The position numbers were made by a program, and so were the translations under genes. A DNA stretch of 64,000 nt, taken from NCBI GenBank assembly GCA_902493375.1, contig CABUPH010000003.1, positions 1-64,000 of the forward strand, written 5' to 3'. The notes under the pieces are model-generated. The model was not told where the DNA came from. It was given only the letters and a program-made list of their open reading frames with translations, and searched no databases. Below, piece after piece: positions 33,812-43,247 of this stretch (positions are counted from its first letter, which is position 1; the number at the start of each line of letters is the position of its first letter). This stretch comes from an uncultured Collinsella sp. Lineage in GTDB: Bacteria; Actinomycetota; Coriobacteriia; Coriobacteriales; Coriobacteriaceae.

Positions 33812-33842
33812 GATATTTATATCTATAGAAAGGTATTAAAAG

Positions 33843-34946
33843 ATGAAGTTCACCGTCAGCCAGAGCTCGCTTACACAAGCCATCGGCGTCGTTATGAAGG
33901 GTGTCGCTTCGGCATCCACCCTTCCCATCCTGTCGGGCGTGCTCGTCAAGGCGCAAGACGGCATCTTGGAATTCCAGACCTCTAACTACACCATCTCGAT
34001 CCGTCATCGCATCGCGGCGCATGTCGAAGAAGAGGGCGAGATGGTTATCCCCTGTAAGATGCTCTCCAATATCACCAAAACTCTCCCCGATGCCCCGGTC
34101 ACCTTTGAGCTGTCCGAGCGCCAGGTGCTGATTGGTTGCGAGAAGAGCTCGTTCCGCCTGAACACGCTCGATGCCAATGACTTCCCCGAGTTTCCGGCCT
34201 ATGCCATCGAGAGTGCCGTGGAGCTGCCGACCGATATCTTGTCCGAAATGGTCGGCCGCGTGTGGCGCGTTACCTCGACCGACAAGGCCCGCCCCATCCT
34301 GGGCGGCGTGCACATGAAGGTCGAGAACAACACCGTGCGCCTGGTGGCGACCGATTCTTTTCGCTTGGCCGTGTGCGATACGCAGGTCGAGACCTCGACC
34401 CTCGAGGGTTCCTTTGAGCTCAACGTTCCGGCCGACGCCTTTAACGACGCGCTGAACATCATGGCCAGCCAGGCGACCATCATGATCGGGGCTACCGACA
34501 CCCAGGTCGTCTTTGAGGCCGGCAACACCACCTACGTGTCGCGCCGCATCGAGGGCGTGTACCCCAACTACAAGCAGCTCATCCCCGATTCGTGCGTGAC
34601 GAGCGTCAAGATCGACGTCGCCGCCTTTAACGCCGCCCTCAAGCGCGTGGCCGTTATCGCGAGCGCCAACCCCGCTGTCAAGTTCGAGATCGATGTCGAG
34701 AACGGGCAGATGGGCCTGTCCTCCATTTCCAATGACCAGGACCTTGCGCAGGAGACGATCGATGTCGAGGCCGAGGGCGAGTCGGGTACCATCGCCTTCA
34801 ACTACCACTACATCTTCGGCTGCCTCAATGCCCTGTCCAAGGAGAAAGAGATCACGCTGGAGCTCAAGAGCTACTCGCAGGCGGGCATCTTCAAGTCCTA
34901 CGACAAGATCAACTACCTGTATCTGGTCATGCCGGTCCGCATCTAG
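33843..34946 (+). CDS. dnaN: DNA polymerase III sliding clamp (beta)
   Basis: A 367-residue three-domain clamp that encircles DNA and tethers polymerase and other partners. The N-terminus MKFTVSQSSLTQAIGVV and the C-terminal cleft sequence YLYLVMPVRI are typical. AGAAAGG precedes the ATG. recF begins 10 bases later. Confidence 0.96.
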   Translation: MKFTVSQSSLTQAIGVVMKGVASASTLPILSGVLVKAQDGILEFQTSNYTISIRHRIAAHVEEEGEMVIPCKMLSNITKTLPDAPVTFELSERQVLIGCEKSSFRLNTLDANDFPEFPAYAIESAVELPTDILSEMVGRVWRVTSTDKARPILGGVHMKVENNTVRLVATDSFRLAVCDTQVETSTLEGSFELNVPADAFNDALNIMASQATIMIGATDTQVVFEAGNTTYVSRRIEGVYPNYKQLIPDSCVTSVKIDVAAFNAALKRVAVIASANPAVKFEIDVENGQMGLSSISNDQDLAQETIDVEAEGESGTIAFNYHYIFGCLNALSKEKEITLELKSYSQAGIFKSYDKINYLYLVMPVRI

Positions 34947-34956
34947 CAACCGCCCT

Positions 34957-36063
34957 ATGACCATGTTCGCCCGCGATCTTTCCGTCGCGCACTACCGCAG
35001 CTTCGATAGTTATCGCCTTGCCCTGGACGAGGGCGTGACGATACTTGCGGGACCCAACGCGGCGGGAAAGACCAATCTCATAGAGGCGCTGCAGCTGCTG
35101 ACGAGCGGCGCCTCGTTTAGGCATCCGACCGCAGCCGAGCTCGTCCATGACGGCGTGGGCTCGTGCAAGGCCGAGCTGAGGCTCGAGGGCGACGGCCGCG
35201 TGCTTGATATGGGATTGAGCGCGGAGGACGGTAAACGCTCGTTTAGCCGCAACGGCAAGAGATGCTCTGCCGCCGGTGTGCGCGGGGTTCTGCCGAGCGT
35301 GCTGTTTTGCCCCGACCATCTGGACATGGTTAAGCGAGGCGCCAGTGTGCGCCGCGCCGCCCTCGATGACTTTGGCATGCAACTGAGCGCACGCTATGCC
35401 GATCTTGCGAGCACCTATGGACGCTGCGTGACCCAGCGTAACGCCCTGCTCAAGGAGACCTGGTGCTGTCGCGAGATGCTCGGCGCGTGGAACGATTCGA
35501 TTGCCCGCGCGGGCTCGGCCCTGCTTGTGCACCGGTTGGCCCTGCTCGACCGGCTGGCGGGCCATGTGCACACTGCCTACGGGCAAGTGGCATCCGGTGA
35601 GGCTGCCAACGTGACCTATACGTCCACGCTGGGGGATTTGCCCCAGGTCGATGATCGCGAAGAGCTGAAGGGCTGGGCGTACGAGCGCATGCTGGCTGCC
35701 CTTGATGAGCACGCCGACGAGGAAATTCGCCGCGGCGTGACGTTGGTGGGACCGCATCGCGACGAGATTGAGTTTACCGTGGCGGGTCGCTCCGCCCGTT
35801 CATTTGCCAGCCAAGGTCAGCAGCGAACGTTGGTTCTGGCCTGGAAGGTGGCGGAGGTGGCCGTGGCTCGCGATGTCCTGGGCACCGCCCCGTTGCTGCT
35901 TTTGGACGACGTGATGAGCGAACTCGACGGCGAGCGTCGCGGTGCTTTTCTGCGGCTGATCGGCGATGATATCCAGACGGTCATAACCACGACCAACCTG
36001 GGGTATTTTACCGATGACCTGCTTGATCGAGCCAAGGTGGTGAGCATGGGTGAGACGTGCTAA
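34957..36063 (+). CDS. recF: DNA replication and repair protein RecF
   Basis: A 368-residue SMC-like ABC ATPase that helps load RecA at gaps with RecO and RecR. Walker A GPNAAGKTNLIEAL, signature GQQRTLVLAWKVAEV and Walker B LLLLDDVMSELD are complete. There are two in-frame starts (34957, 34963); I use the first. It overlaps the DUF721 gene by 14 bases. Confidence 0.95.
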   Translation: MTMFARDLSVAHYRSFDSYRLALDEGVTILAGPNAAGKTNLIEALQLLTSGASFRHPTAAELVHDGVGSCKAELRLEGDGRVLDMGLSAEDGKRSFSRNGKRCSAAGVRGVLPSVLFCPDHLDMVKRGASVRRAALDDFGMQLSARYADLASTYGRCVTQRNALLKETWCCREMLGAWNDSIARAGSALLVHRLALLDRLAGHVHTAYGQVASGEAANVTYTSTLGDLPQVDDREELKGWAYERMLAALDEHADEEIRRGVTLVGPHRDEIEFTVAGRSARSFASQGQQRTLVLAWKVAEVAVARDVLGTAPLLLLDDVMSELDGERRGAFLRLIGDDIQTVITTTNLGYFTDDLLDRAKVVSMGETC

Positions 36064-36613
36064 TTACGAGCGCGAGAGCGAAACGGTTGCCTTCAGTGGA
36101 TTTTTGAACGCAGAGCGTCAGCGCATCCTGGCGGCCGCGACACCTGAGCGCCGCGCGCAGATGGAGGCTGCCGAGGAGTCGCGCGCGGTCTATCGCGCGT
36201 GGAACGCGGTGTGCTCGGGCACGCGCGAGGGGCGGCATGTGACGGGCTTGCGCTACCTGCCCGAGTCCAATGAGCTGCTGGTATATCTTGATTCGCCCTC
36301 GTGGACGCAGGAAATGACGCTGTTGCGCGAGATCATTCGCGCGCGCATGGAGCGCGCCGGTGCGCATGTGGACGGCCTGGTGTTCAAAACCACCGCGCCC
36401 GGCCACACGCCGCCCGCCGCCAAGGAGCGCCTGCGCCCGGCGACGACCGAACGCCCGCCAGCCCCGCACGCCGACCTCAATGAGGCCGAGCGCACCGAGA
36501 TTGAGCGCCAAGTGGCGCCCATCGAAGACCAAAAACTGCGCGAGGCCCTCGAGAACGCCATGAGAGCCAGTGCTGAGTGGGCCAAGGGCGTGCAAAGCAA
36601 AAAAGAGCCTTAA
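36050..36613 (+). CDS. DUF721 (DciA-like) protein
   Basis: 187 residues, GTG start inside the end of recF. The region NAVCSGTREGRHVTGLRYLPESNELLVYLDSPSW...EMTLLREIIRARM is the DUF721 domain, a small KH-like fold. The rest is a Pro/Ala/Glu-rich tail. DciA proteins of this family load the replicative helicase in bacteria that lack DnaC or DnaI. The recF-DUF721-gyrB order is widespread in actinobacteria. Whether it has the helicase-loading role here is inference. Confidence 0.85.
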   Translation: MRRANYERESETVAFSGFLNAERQRILAAATPERRAQMEAAEESRAVYRAWNAVCSGTREGRHVTGLRYLPESNELLVYLDSPSWTQEMTLLREIIRARMERAGAHVDGLVFKTTAPGHTPPAAKERLRPATTERPPAPHADLNEAERTEIERQVAPIEDQKLREALENAMRASAEWAKGVQSKKEP

Positions 36614-36641
36614 ATCGCATCTGGTGGCCTTGTAGAGCCAA

Positions 36642-36669
36642 ATACCCTCGTTCCCGAGGGTATTTTTTT
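36642..36669 (+). terminator. terminator before gyrB
   Basis: ATACCCTCG-TTCC-CGAGGGTAT is followed by TTTTTT; it ends the dnaA-dnaN-recF-DUF721 transcript. Confidence 0.85.
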
Positions 36670-36718
36670 ACGATAAACTAGTAAGGCTGTACACATTTTC
36701 TTGACTGAAGGAGGACGT

Positions 36719-38749
36719 GTGGCAAACGAAAACGATTACGATGGCGGCGAGATTAAGATTCTCGAAGGTCTCGAGGCCGTTCGTAAGCGCCCGGGCATGT
36801 ATATCGGCTCGACGAGCGCCAGCGGTCTGCATCACCTGGTGTGGGAGATCGTTGACAACTCCGTCGACGAGGCCATGGCCGGTTTCTGCACCGAGATCCA
36901 GGTGACGGTCCACGCCGACAACTCCATCACGGTCGTCGACAACGGGCGCGGCATCCCCGTCGACGAGCACCCTGTTAAAAAGATCCCGACGCTCGAGGTC
37001 GTCATGACGATCTTGCACGCCGGCGGTAAGTTCGATAACTCGGCCTATAAGGTCTCGGGCGGCCTGCACGGCGTGGGCATCTCCGTCGTCAACGCACTGT
37101 CCAAGCGCGTGGTCGTTCAGGTTCGTCGCGATGGCAACACCTACGAGATGGAGTTCTCGCGCGGCAAGACCGTCAAGAAGATGGAGGTCGTGGGCACCTC
37201 GGATTCGACGGGCACCACCGTCACCTTCTGGCCCGACGACGAGATCTTCGAGACCTGCATCTACGATTTCGATACGCTGCACAACCGTCTGCAGGAGACG
37301 GCGTTCCTCAATAAGAACCTCAAGATCGTGCTGACCGACGAGCGCGATGCGACTCCCCACGTGGAGGAGTTCTGCTACGAGGGCGGCATCATCGACTTCG
37401 TCAAGTTCCTCAACGAGGGTAAGGACGTTCCCGAAGCCTTTAAGGAGCCCATCTACATCGAGGGCAAATCGGACCCGGACGCGCCTGTGACCAAGATGGG
37501 CGAGGTCGAGGTTTCCCTGCAGTGGAATAGTGGCTACGGCGAGAACGTCATGTCGTTTGCCAACGACATCTACACCCCCGAGGGCGGCATGCACCTTGAG
37601 GGCTTCCGCACCGCGCTCACCCGCGTGATCAACGATTACGCGCGCAAGCAGAACCTGCTCAAGGAAAAAGACGCCAACCTGACCGGCGACGATGTGCGCG
37701 AGGGCCTTTCGGCCGTCATCTCGGTCAAGCTGCCCGATCCGCAGTTTGAGGGCCAGACCAAGGCCAAGCTCGGCAGCTCCTATATGCGAGCGCTGACGCT
37801 CAAGATCGTGACCGACGGCCTTGCCGATTACCTCGAGGAGCATCCCAAGCCCGCTCGCGAGATTGTCAAGAAGGCGCAACAGGCCTGCAAGGCGCGCAAT
37901 GCCGCCCGCAAGGCGCGCGAGGCGACCCGCCGCAAGAGCCTGCTCGAGACGGCGTCCCTGCCCGGTAAGCTCGCTGACTGCTCGGTGCGCGATGCCGAGC
38001 TGACCGAGCTCTTCATCGTAGAGGGCGACTCGGCAGGCGGTTCGGCCAAGGACGGCCGTCGCCGAGACATCCAGGCGATTCTGCCCCTGCGCGGCAAGAT
38101 TTTGAATGTCGAACGCGTTGGTGACCATCGTGCGTTCTCGAGTGACACCATCCAGTCGCTGATTACCGCGATCGGCTGCGGCGTCACGACGAGTGCCGGC
38201 GACGGCGGCGACTTCGATATCACCAAGGCGCGCTACCACAAGATCATCATCATGACCGATGCAGACGTCGACGGTGCACATATCCGCATCCTGCTGCTGA
38301 CGTTCTTCTACAAGTACATGCGTCCGCTGATCGATGCCGGCTACGTCTATGTCGCCTGCCCGCCCATCTTTGGCATTAAGGTACGCAACAAGATTCACTA
38401 CGTGTATCCCAACGGCCGCCAGCCCGAAGACGAGATCCTGCGCGACACCATCCAGAGCCTGGGCCTGAACCCCGACGATAACGACGAGGACGGCAAGGCC
38501 AAGGACGGCAAGATCACCAAAAAGCGCAAGGGCTATACCGTCCAGCGCTACAAGGGTCTGGGCGAGATGGACCCCAAGCAGCTTGCCTCGACGACGATGG
38601 ACCCCAAGACCCGCATCCTGCAGCGTGTGTCGATCGAGGACGCCGTGGTGGCGGACCGCGCCGTGCGCGAGCTGATGGGTTCCGAGGTCGGCTATCGCCG
38701 CGAGTACATTGAAAAACATGCGCATGACGCGCGTTTCCTTGACGCTTAA
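36719..38749 (+). CDS. gyrB: DNA gyrase subunit B
   Basis: A 676-residue ATPase subunit. The GHKL ATPase part has ILEGLEAVRKRPGMYIGST and DNGRGIP, the transducer follows, and the TOPRIM region contains EGDSAGGSAKDGRRRD and DADVDGAHI. The C-terminus GEMDPKQLASTTMDP is conserved. I choose the GTG at 36719 because GGAGG lies just upstream; the TTG at 36701 would include that site in the coding sequence. A charged insertion (NDEDGKAKDGKITKKRKG) sits before the C-terminal motif. It is followed 11 bases later by gyrA. Confidence 0.97.
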   Translation: MANENDYDGGEIKILEGLEAVRKRPGMYIGSTSASGLHHLVWEIVDNSVDEAMAGFCTEIQVTVHADNSITVVDNGRGIPVDEHPVKKIPTLEVVMTILHAGGKFDNSAYKVSGGLHGVGISVVNALSKRVVVQVRRDGNTYEMEFSRGKTVKKMEVVGTSDSTGTTVTFWPDDEIFETCIYDFDTLHNRLQETAFLNKNLKIVLTDERDATPHVEEFCYEGGIIDFVKFLNEGKDVPEAFKEPIYIEGKSDPDAPVTKMGEVEVSLQWNSGYGENVMSFANDIYTPEGGMHLEGFRTALTRVINDYARKQNLLKEKDANLTGDDVREGLSAVISVKLPDPQFEGQTKAKLGSSYMRALTLKIVTDGLADYLEEHPKPAREIVKKAQQACKARNAARKAREATRRKSLLETASLPGKLADCSVRDAELTELFIVEGDSAGGSAKDGRRRDIQAILPLRGKILNVERVGDHRAFSSDTIQSLITAIGCGVTTSAGDGGDFDITKARYHKIIIMTDADVDGAHIRILLLTFFYKYMRPLIDAGYVYVACPPIFGIKVRNKIHYVYPNGRQPEDEILRDTIQSLGLNPDDNDEDGKAKDGKITKKRKGYTVQRYKGLGEMDPKQLASTTMDPKTRILQRVSIEDAVVADRAVRELMGSEVGYRREYIEKHAHDARFLDA

Positions 38750-38760
38750 GAGGAGGTAAC

Positions 38761-41490
38761 GTGGCAGACGATATCAACAATAACGAGGGTGTGGGCGAGG
38801 CCGGCGATGCCGGTATGCCCGATGATCTGAAGCGCCTGCTTGCCCGTGCTGAGCAGGGCGAGGACGGCGACCCGGACGCCTATAACCCCGATGCCGATGA
38901 TGATGAGGAAGAAGACGACGACGGTGACCTCGAGGAGAGCTTTGGCGAAGTCGACCGTGGCGCCTCGGCCGGCGAGGATATCAACGGCGGCCAGCTTCAG
39001 ATTTCGGAGTTCGGTCGCGAGATGAAGCAGTCGTTCATCGAGTATTCGATGTCGGTTATCACGGCGCGCGCCCTGCCGGACGTGCGTGACGGCTTAAAGC
39101 CGGTGCACCGCCGCATCCTGTACGCGATGAACGAGAGCGGCATCTACCCCAACCGCCCGCACAAGAAGTCGGCCTGGACGGTCGGCGAGGTTATCGGTAA
39201 GTACCACCCGCATGGCGACTCCGCGGTCTATGAGGCCATGGTCCGCCTGGCGCAGTGGTTCTCCATGCGCACGCCGCTCATCGACGGTCACGGCAACTTC
39301 GGTAACATCGATGGCGACGGCGCGGCGGCCATGCGCTACACCGAGAGCCGCCTGGCAAAGCCCGCCATGGAACTGCTGCGCGACCTGCAGAAGGATACCG
39401 TCGACTGGCAGCCCAACTACGACGAATCGCTCGCCGAGCCCGTGGCGCTGCCTGCGCGCTTTCCCAACCTGCTGGTCAACGGCAGCCAGGGCATCGCCGT
39501 CGGCATGGCCACCAACATCGCCCCGCACAACCTCACCGAGGCGATCGAGGCCACCTGCTACCTGATCGACAACCCCGACGCCACCGTCGACGAGCTTATG
39601 CAGATTATGCCCGGTCCGGACTTCCCCACCGGCGCCATCATCATGGGCAGCGCCGGCATTAAGCAGAGCTACGAGACCGGCCGCGGCTCCATTACCGTGC
39701 GTGCCAAGGCACACGTGGAGTCCACCAAGACCGGCCGCAGCCGCTTGGTCTTTACCGAGATTCCCTACATGGTCAACAAGGGCATGCTGCAGGAGAAGAT
39801 CGCCCAGCTCGTCAACGATAAGCGCATCGAGGGCATCTCGGATATGCGCGATGAGTCCAACCAGAAGGGCATCCGTCTGGTCATCGAGCTCAAGAAGGGC
39901 GTCATTCCGCAGGTCGTGCTCAACAACCTGTATAAGTACACCTCGCTGCAGACGACCTTTGGCGCCAACAACCTGGCGCTCGTCAACGGCGTTCCCAAAT
40001 GCCTGAGCCTGCGCGAGATGTTGCAACACTACATCGACCACCAGGTCGACGTCGTCACTCGCCGCACCCGCTTCGACCTTAAGAAGGCCCAGGCCCGCGC
40101 GCATATCCTTGAGGGCTACTTGATGGCCCTTGACCATATCGATGAGGTCATTAGCATTATCCGCTCCTCGCAGACCGACTCCGAGGCCAGCAGTCGCTTG
40201 ATCGAGCGCTTTGGCTTTACGCCCGAGCAGACCACGGCCATTCTCGAGATGAAGCTGCGCCGCCTGACCGGCCTGGAGCGCGACAAGATCCAAGAAGAGT
40301 TGGACGGCCTGCGCCGCGCCATCGCCTACTACGAGGACCTGCTGGCGCATGAGGAGAAGATCCTGGGCGTCATCAAGGAAGAGATGCGCGAGATCTCCAA
40401 GAAGTTCGGCGACAAGCGTCGCACCGAGATCAGCCAGGTTGAGAAGGACCTGGATGTCGAGGACCTCATCGCCGACGAGGATATGGTCGTGACCATCACC
40501 CACACCGGCTACGTTAAACGCATCCCGGTGGCTGCCTACCGTGCCCAGAAGCGCGGCGGCAAGGGCGTGTCGGGCGTCAACCTCAAAGAGGACGATGTTA
40601 TCGACGAGATGTTCATCGCGTCCACGCACGAGTACGTGCTGTTCTTCTCGAGCAAGGGCAAGGTCTATCGCCTGAAGGTGCACGAGCTGCCGGTGGGTAC
40701 GCGCCAGGCGCGCGGTACCGCGATCGTCAACCTGCTGCCCTTTGAGGAGGGCGAGAAGATCGCGAGCGTCATCAGCTGCCGCGAGTTCCCGGCCGACGAG
40801 TATCTGATGTTTGCCACCAAGAGCGGCATGGTCAAGAAGACCGTGATGAGTGCGTATGACCGCAGCCGTCGTGACGGCCTGATCGCTATCAACTTGCGTG
40901 ACGACGACGCGCTGCTGAGCGTGCGCCGCGTGCGCGAGGGCGATAAGATTATCCTGGCTACCACCGCGGGTAAGGCGATCATGTTCTCCGAGGAGCAGGT
41001 GCGCGCCACCGGCCGCGATACCAGCGGCGTTCGCGGCATTAGCATGAAGGACGGCGTGAGCGTTCTGGGCATGGAAGTCACTAACGGCAACGGCGATCTG
41101 TTCGTCATCACCGAGCGCGGCTACGGCAAGCGTACGCCGGCCGCGGACTACCCGGAGCAGAATCGCGGCGGTCAGGGCGTCTACACCATCCAAATGACCG
41201 AGCGTAAGGGTAACCTCGCGGCCATGAAGACAGTGGGCCCGCAGCACGAGCTGTTCATCGTGACGGAGGGCGCGACGGTCATTCGCGTTAAGACCGACGA
41301 GATCAGCCAGACTGGCCGCGCCACCCAGGGCGTCAAGATGATGACCGTCGACGACAACGACCGCATCTGCGCCGTAGCCCGCATGGAGAGCGAAAAGAAG
41401 GAGCTCGACGGCGAAGACGCGGAGGAGCCCGCGGAGAACGCCGGCGAGGAAGTTTCCGAGGTTATGCCCGAGGTCGCAGACGAGGCATAA
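38761..41490 (+). CDS. gyrA: DNA gyrase subunit A
   Basis: A 909-residue breakage-reunion subunit, GTG start behind AGGAGG. The canonical start of the domain (ISEFGREMKQSFIEYSMSVI) comes only after ~77 extra residues that are strongly acidic (DPDAYNPDADDDEEEDDDGD), and the C-terminus is acidic as well. The quinolone region HPHGDSAVYEAMVRLAQ has the sensitive Ser. The active-site Tyr is in AAAMRYTESRLA. The GyrA box QRGGKGVSG is intact (the C-terminal beta-pinwheel wraps DNA). Confidence 0.97.
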   Translation: MADDINNNEGVGEAGDAGMPDDLKRLLARAEQGEDGDPDAYNPDADDDEEEDDDGDLEESFGEVDRGASAGEDINGGQLQISEFGREMKQSFIEYSMSVITARALPDVRDGLKPVHRRILYAMNESGIYPNRPHKKSAWTVGEVIGKYHPHGDSAVYEAMVRLAQWFSMRTPLIDGHGNFGNIDGDGAAAMRYTESRLAKPAMELLRDLQKDTVDWQPNYDESLAEPVALPARFPNLLVNGSQGIAVGMATNIAPHNLTEAIEATCYLIDNPDATVDELMQIMPGPDFPTGAIIMGSAGIKQSYETGRGSITVRAKAHVESTKTGRSRLVFTEIPYMVNKGMLQEKIAQLVNDKRIEGISDMRDESNQKGIRLVIELKKGVIPQVVLNNLYKYTSLQTTFGANNLALVNGVPKCLSLREMLQHYIDHQVDVVTRRTRFDLKKAQARAHILEGYLMALDHIDEVISIIRSSQTDSEASSRLIERFGFTPEQTTAILEMKLRRLTGLERDKIQEELDGLRRAIAYYEDLLAHEEKILGVIKEEMREISKKFGDKRRTEISQVEKDLDVEDLIADEDMVVTITHTGYVKRIPVAAYRAQKRGGKGVSGVNLKEDDVIDEMFIASTHEYVLFFSSKGKVYRLKVHELPVGTRQARGTAIVNLLPFEEGEKIASVISCREFPADEYLMFATKSGMVKKTVMSAYDRSRRDGLIAINLRDDDALLSVRRVREGDKIILATTAGKAIMFSEEQVRATGRDTSGVRGISMKDGVSVLGMEVTNGNGDLFVITERGYGKRTPAADYPEQNRGGQGVYTIQMTERKGNLAAMKTVGPQHELFIVTEGATVIRVKTDEISQTGRATQGVKMMTVDDNDRICAVARMESEKKELDGEDAEEPAENAGEEVSEVMPEVADEA

Positions 41491-41524
41491 AAGAGCTTCT
41501 GTCTTGGACATATGGGCCGAGGCT

Positions 41525-41567
41525 GGGACCGGATGCAACTCGAATGGGCTGTGTCCGGTCCCTTTTT
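41525..41567 (+). terminator. gyrA terminator
   Basis: GGGACCGGA/TCCGGTCCC is followed by TTTTT. Confidence 0.75.
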
Positions 41568-41581
41568 GTGCCGTGCTTAAG

Positions 41582-41617
41582 AAAAAGGGCCCGCCCCCGG
41601 GTTATCGGGGACGGGCC
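41582..41617 (-). terminator. terminator of the pilus-like operon
   Basis: On the minus strand GGCCCGTCCCCG...CGGGGGCGGGCC is followed by CTTTTTC, after the pilT stop. Confidence 0.75.
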
Positions 41618-41649
41618 TGCTATCTGCGGCTCTGATGCCTTTTAAATTT

Positions 41650-42723
41650 CTACATGCCCTCGGCTTCGAAATGGCGGGCAAGGGCCTCTGGATGGTTGGC
41701 GTGCTGCAAGGCGACATCTTTGGCCACGATGCCATCCTTTACGGCCTTGAATAGGGCTTGGTCCATGGTCTGCATGCCGAGCGCGCCGCCGGCGGCAATG
41801 ACGGAATCGATCTGATGGGACTTTTCCTCGCGGATAAGGTTGCGGATGGCCGTGTTCATGACCATGACCTCAAACACCGGGGTGGTTCCACCGTCGATTG
41901 TGGGCACCAAGCGCTGGGCGACCGTAGCCTGCAACACCATCGAGAGCTGGATGCGAACCTGGCGTTGCTGGTTGGGCGGGAAGGCGTCCAGAATGCGCTC
42001 GACGGTATCAGCGGCGCTGGTGGTGTGCAGCGTGGATAGGACCAGCTGCGCCAGCTCGGCTGCGGAGACGGCGGTACTGATGGTTTCGGTGTCGCGCATC
42101 TCGCCCAGCAAGATCACATCGGGGCTCTCGCGCATGGCCGAGCGCAGCGCCTCGGCATACGTGGCGACATCCGTGGGAATCTCGCGCTGCGTAATGATGC
42201 AGCTGCCGTGGCGGTGCACATACTCGATGGGGTCTTCCATGGTGATGATGTGCCCCTGGCGGGTGTGGTTCATGCGGTCGAGAATGCAGGCGAGGGTGGT
42301 GGACTTGCCGCTGCCGGCCGGTCCGGTGACCAGTACCAAACCGCGCGTAAAGTCGCCCAGGCGCAGCACCTGCTCGGGAATATGCATCTCCTGAGCGTTG
42401 GGAAGGCCAAACGGAATCACGCGGATAACCGCGCCAAAGGACCCACGCTGGCGGAAGATGTTTGCGCGAAAGCGGCCGACGCTCGGCACGGCAAAGCTAA
42501 AGTCGTCATCGTGGTTGTCGTTGTCGCGGAACAGCTTGATATCGCGATTGGCGAGTTCGTAAATACCGGCGATGTATTCCTCGGTATCGTTCGGCATGAG
42601 CGGTGTGCTGTCGGTTCGAACCTGAATACCGCTTTTTTGATAGGACAGGGGAAGCCCCGCAATGATAAAGACATCCGATGCCTTTGCATCGATCATCTGT
42701 TGAAGCAATTCCTTGAGCTGCAT
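41650..42723 (-). CDS. pilT: type IV pilus retraction ATPase PilT
   Basis: A 357-residue secretion ATPase. The N-terminal PAS-like part begins LKELLQQMIDAKASDVFI. The C-terminal core has Walker A GPAGSGKS (134-141), Asp box MEDPIEYVH, Walker B VILLGEMRD and His box STLHTTSAADTV. The PilT-specific AIRNLIREEKSHQI is present. The start is ATG 42723 behind AAGGAG; a longer frame to 42816 overlaps the previous gene. It is last in a six-gene cluster with PilC. No PilB-type extension ATPase is nearby, so whether it drives retraction or all pilus dynamics is open. Confidence 0.92.
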   Translation of the reverse strand: MQLKELLQQMIDAKASDVFIIAGLPLSYQKSGIQVRTDSTPLMPNDTEEYIAGIYELANRDIKLFRDNDNHDDDFSFAVPSVGRFRANIFRQRGSFGAVIRVIPFGLPNAQEMHIPEQVLRLGDFTRGLVLVTGPAGSGKSTTLACILDRMNHTRQGHIITMEDPIEYVHRHGSCIITQREIPTDVATYAEALRSAMRESPDVILLGEMRDTETISTAVSAAELAQLVLSTLHTTSAADTVERILDAFPPNQQRQVRIQLSMVLQATVAQRLVPTIDGGTTPVFEVMVMNTAIRNLIREEKSHQIDSVIAAGGALGMQTMDQALFKAVKDGIVAKDVALQHANHPEALARHFEAEGM

Positions 42724-42743
42724 GAGAGTTCTCCTTATCGGTG

Positions 42744-43247
42744 TCAGTTGGCGGCGGAGCCGGTCCACAGGGTGTCGGAGTCGGCTTGATCGTTTTGGGT
42801 CGTGGTGACCTTCCATTCGTCGATGGAATAGGAAAGGTCGTCGGCAAATGTTACGCGGGCGTCGAGCTTTCGTCCGTTGCGAGCACAGACGGTAAACAGG
42901 ACGGACGTCCCGTCAACGGAGGTGTCGATGTCCAAATCCGTGGTATCGGCGTTGGCCTTTGCGTCCTGTTCGATGGCATCGAGCTGCGCACCGATGCCGG
43001 AAACAGCCGAGGCCGCATCCGTCCCGTTTGCGTGGGCGGCGTCGTCCAGAGCGGCAAGCATGGCCTGGCCGCACGATTCGATACTGTAGGAGCTCGTAGA
43101 GGTAGCGGCTTGGCGCTTTGACATTTCCAGCGCCGCATTGGACGTGGTTGCACAGAGCATGGCAAGTACGGCGAGCAGGAGCACGGAGACGAGCGTGAGC
43201 AGGCTGACAGGCCCAATGCGTACGCCTTCATTGGGCTGATGGGACAT
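42744..43247 (-). CDS. pilin-like single-TM protein
   Basis: 167 residues. The short basic leader (MSHQPNEGVRIG) is followed by a hydrophobic helix (PVSLLTLVSVLLLAVLAMLC) and an extracellular domain with cysteines (ESCGQAM, FTVCARN). A cleavage after Gly would leave a helix without Glu5, as in GspK-like minor pseudopilins. I recognise no specific family. It begins directly at the stop of the preceding gene and so belongs to the pilus-like operon. Confidence 0.65.
   Translation of the reverse strand: MSHQPNEGVRIGPVSLLTLVSVLLLAVLAMLCATTSNAALEMSKRQAATSTSSYSIESCGQAMLAALDDAAHANGTDAASAVSGIGAQLDAIEQDAKANADTTDLDIDTSVDGTSVLFTVCARNGRKLDARVTFADDLSYSIDEWKVTTTQNDQADSDTLWTGSAAN

Larger units (their letters stand above)
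33605..33842. other. oriC segment 2: dnaA-dnaN intergenic unwinding region
   Basis: A 238-bp non-coding stretch. Box-like words are TTTTCAACA (complement, 33620-33628), TTTTCCACG (complement, 33692-33700) and TAATCAACA (33776-33784). Then come five consecutive triplets CTATTACTATTATTA (33797-33811) and an AT-rich stretch with the palindrome AGATATTTATATCT. A CCTGTTGCACACAGG hairpin sits near 33716. This order (box, short spacer, DnaA-trios, AT-rich DNA) matches the basal unwinding module described for Bacillus subtilis oriC. Confidence 0.65.

Noticed and set aside
36668..41538. Antisense open frames over gyrB and gyrA
   Set aside because: Shadows of strongly conserved gyrase genes in GC-rich DNA.
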